A DNA stretch of 6,736 nucleotides. Source: Planctomycetaceae bacterium (lineage in GTDB: Bacteria > Planctomycetota > Planctomycetia > Pirellulales > Thermoguttaceae). The notes beneath the pieces were generated by a model that was not told the origin of the DNA, ran no database searches, and was given only the letters and a program-made list of their open reading frames with translations. A program made the position numbers and the translations under genes. The first letter of the stretch is position 1. Every line of letters starts with the position of its first letter. Location: NCBI GenBank assembly GCA_031267635.1, contig JAIRYX010000059.1, positions 1 to 6,736 on the forward strand, given 5' to 3'. Positions 6,034-6,736 of this stretch are shown piece after piece.

Positions 6034-6123
6034 GAATAGCAAATCTTTTTCGGAAGAACGATAGAGCAATTGCTATGCCAAATACTTGTTCGCAAAAACA
6101 ATGAAAGAAATTCAGCATGTTTA

Positions 6124-6267
6124 TTAGATCGAAAAATACAGAAAAACAACAAAAATCAAGAAGGAAAAATTTTTACATGCCGTTAATTTTTTTGTTTTGA
6201 GAGTTGGAAACGCGGCTTTTTCTGTGATATTTGCCGGCTCATCCGTGATATTTGCTGGTTTATCCAT
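6124..6267 (-). CDS. Possible 47-aa small membrane peptide (doubtful)
   Basis: ATG at 6265-6267 to TAA at 6124-6126. The peptide begins with two 7-residue repeats (DKPANIT, DEPANIT) encoded by the 21-bp repeat, continues with a Lys-rich linker, and ends in a hydrophobic stretch (FSFLIFVVFLYFSI, residues 34-47) that could span a membrane. There is no clear Shine-Dalgarno sequence, and an in-frame stop (6274-6276) closes the frame just upstream. T-rich intergenic DNA often gives such hydrophobic ends by chance, so this is listed for completeness with low weight. Confidence 0.2.
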   Translation of the reverse strand: MDKPANITDEPANITEKAAFPTLKTKKLTACKNFSFLIFVVFLYFSI

Positions 6268-6284
6268 AATATTTCACGGCTTCT
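6222..6284. repeat. Second 21-bp tandem repeat, three diverging copies
   Basis: Units are 6222-6242, 6243-6263 and 6264-6284. The first two share GTGATATTTGC and a following GG...AT; the third keeps ATATTT and CGGCTT/C-like positions. The period is again exactly 21 bp, the same as the unrelated-looking array upstream of lpxB. It ends two bases before the hairpin at 6287. It may be a regulatory array for the divergent promoters or a degenerating minisatellite. Confidence 0.7.
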
Positions 6285-6286
6285 TC

Positions 6287-6308
6287 CATTGCTATAAGCA
6301 TAGCAATG
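6287..6308. repeat. Perfect 9-bp inverted repeat with 4-nt loop
   Basis: The arms CATTGCTAT (6287-6295) and ATAGCAATG (6300-6308) flank AAGC. No T-run follows on either strand, so it is not a standard terminator. The arm motif ATTGCTAT occurs again at 6069-6076, close to the DUF1559 start. A regulator binding site in this divergent promoter region is plausible but unproven. Confidence 0.65.
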
Positions 6309-6583
6309 TTGTGTTGTCTATTGAAAAAATTCCTTTGTGTCTTTCGTGGTGATAAAATTTTTGTTATTGTCCTTTTCTTATCCGCAAATGCAGATTTTCG
6401 GAGCGAGCCGCAAAAAACTTGCCGCTTGCATTTCGGAAAAATGTTGAGTAGAATTTATCTGTTGTGGCGATTGAGATTGTTTGAGCCGAAAAAATCAATC
6501 AAGAATATTTTTAGACAAAGAGAATGATATTTTTTACGTCTCGAACAAAATTTTAACAAAATCAAATGATAAGGAATCAAAAC

Positions 6584-6736
6584 ATGAAACGACGTGACTT
6601 TTTGAAAAATTCGCTTATGACCGCCGGAGTTTTGGGACTTGGGAATCAAGTTTTTCATGGTCGGCAGACATTGACGCTCGGCGACGAACCGGCACAACCG
6701 CCGGTCAAACCGATTCCAACTTACGGCGACGCTCGT
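6584..6736 (+). CDS. N-terminus of a Tat-exported protein, cut by the window end
   Basis: ATG at 6584-6586, preceded by AAGGAA (6571-6576) at good spacing. The 51 visible residues begin MKRRDFLKNSLMTAGVLGLG, a typical twin-arginine signal: RR at 3-4 followed by DFLK, then a weakly hydrophobic stretch. The protein should be exported folded through TatABC, often with a bound cofactor. The linker after the signal is Pro-rich (EPAQPPVKPIP) and the last residues are TYGDAR. In planctomycetes such starts occur on Gfo/Idh/MocA oxidoreductases, aldo/keto reductases and other exported enzymes. The visible part does not allow a choice. It is transcribed away from the DUF1559 operon. Confidence 0.85.
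   Translation, partial: MKRRDFLKNSLMTAGVLGLGNQVFHGRQTLTLGDEPAQPPVKPIPTYGDAR

Larger units (their letters stand above)
6034..6583. other. Divergent region between the DUF1559 gene and the Tat-signal gene
   Basis: About 550 bp, AT-rich, expected to hold the promoters for both outward-facing transcripts. It contains a possible 47-aa ORF (6124-6267, -), a 21-bp tandem repeat (6222-6284), a perfect 9-bp-stem hairpin (6287-6308), and a second copy of the ATTGCTAT motif (6069-6076). From about 6310 to 6570 I see only AT-rich sequence. One phrase, CCTTTGTGTCTTTCGTGGTG (6332-6351), looks like a dispersed intergenic element I have seen in other genomes, but I cannot confirm that. No convincing -35/-10 pair was found. 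Confidence 0.55.

Noticed and set aside
5898..6152. An 84-codon minus-strand frame reading into the CTCA repeat
   Set aside because: It starts at a TTG without a ribosome site and stops soon after the tract. The tract is open in all three frames, so reading through it is not evidence of coding. It would join the pilin frame only at 12 or 15 copies.
6287..6308. Intrinsic terminator
   Set aside because: The stem is perfect, but no T-run follows on either strand and there is no gene ending next to it.
6306..6527. A 73-codon plus-strand frame before the Tat-signal gene
   Set aside because: It has a TTG start without a Shine-Dalgarno sequence and an AT-driven composition (Phe, Leu, Lys, Arg). 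It fits chance reading of intergenic DNA.

Overview
The window reads as a stretch of a planctomycete chromosome, probably a fairly AT-rich, Pirellula- or Thermogutta-like lineage (inference). The evidence is a DUF1559 / H-X9-DG pseudopilin-like gene, a small planctomycete-type lipoprotein directly behind it, a secreted sulfatase, and a twin-arginine-signal protein. An lpxB gene shows that the organism makes, or once made, lipid A. No tRNA, rRNA, transposase or CRISPR array was seen.

Layout, left to right. Positions 3-269 (+) hold the 3' end of an unrecognised ORF that is open at the window edge. lpxB (329-1960, -) has a complete glycosyltransferase core and an unusual C-terminal tail of about 125 residues, rich in Glu, Lys and Ser. 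A 634-bp gene-free stretch follows, with a 21-bp tandem repeat, an imperfect hairpin and a strong two-way intrinsic terminator. The sulfatase gene (2595-4025, -) has a good Shine-Dalgarno sequence, a signal peptide, a Gln inside its CxxxR active-site signature, and a 15-residue internal duplication just before the active-site lysine. A REP-like hairpin separates it from the lipoprotein gene (4205-4738, -). That gene starts 11 bp after the DUF1559 gene (4750 to about 6033, -). A gene-poor divergent region (about 6034-6583) carries a second 21-bp tandem repeat and a perfect 9-bp hairpin. The window ends in the first 51 codons of a Tat-exported protein (6584 onward, +).

The most notable feature lies at the 5' end of the DUF1559 gene: 14 perfect copies of a 4-bp unit (CTCA on the coding strand, 5923-5978). 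Just upstream is an ATG with an excellent Shine-Dalgarno sequence (5984-5986). With 14 copies that ATG is out of frame with the pilin and ends after 35 codons. With 13 or 16 copies it would be exactly in frame. With 14 copies the pilin frame is reached only from poor upstream starts (ATG at 6031-6033, TTG at 6067-6069). With 12 or 15 copies neither good start works. This looks like a three-state phase-variation switch, similar in logic to the Haemophilus lic loci. The whole tract is encoded within the leader that prepilin peptidase would remove, so changing it need not alter the mature protein.

Functionally, the DUF1559 protein and lipoprotein form a likely co-transcribed pair at the cell envelope, and the sulfatase may be on the same transcript. 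Slippage in the repeat could therefore also affect the downstream genes through polarity.
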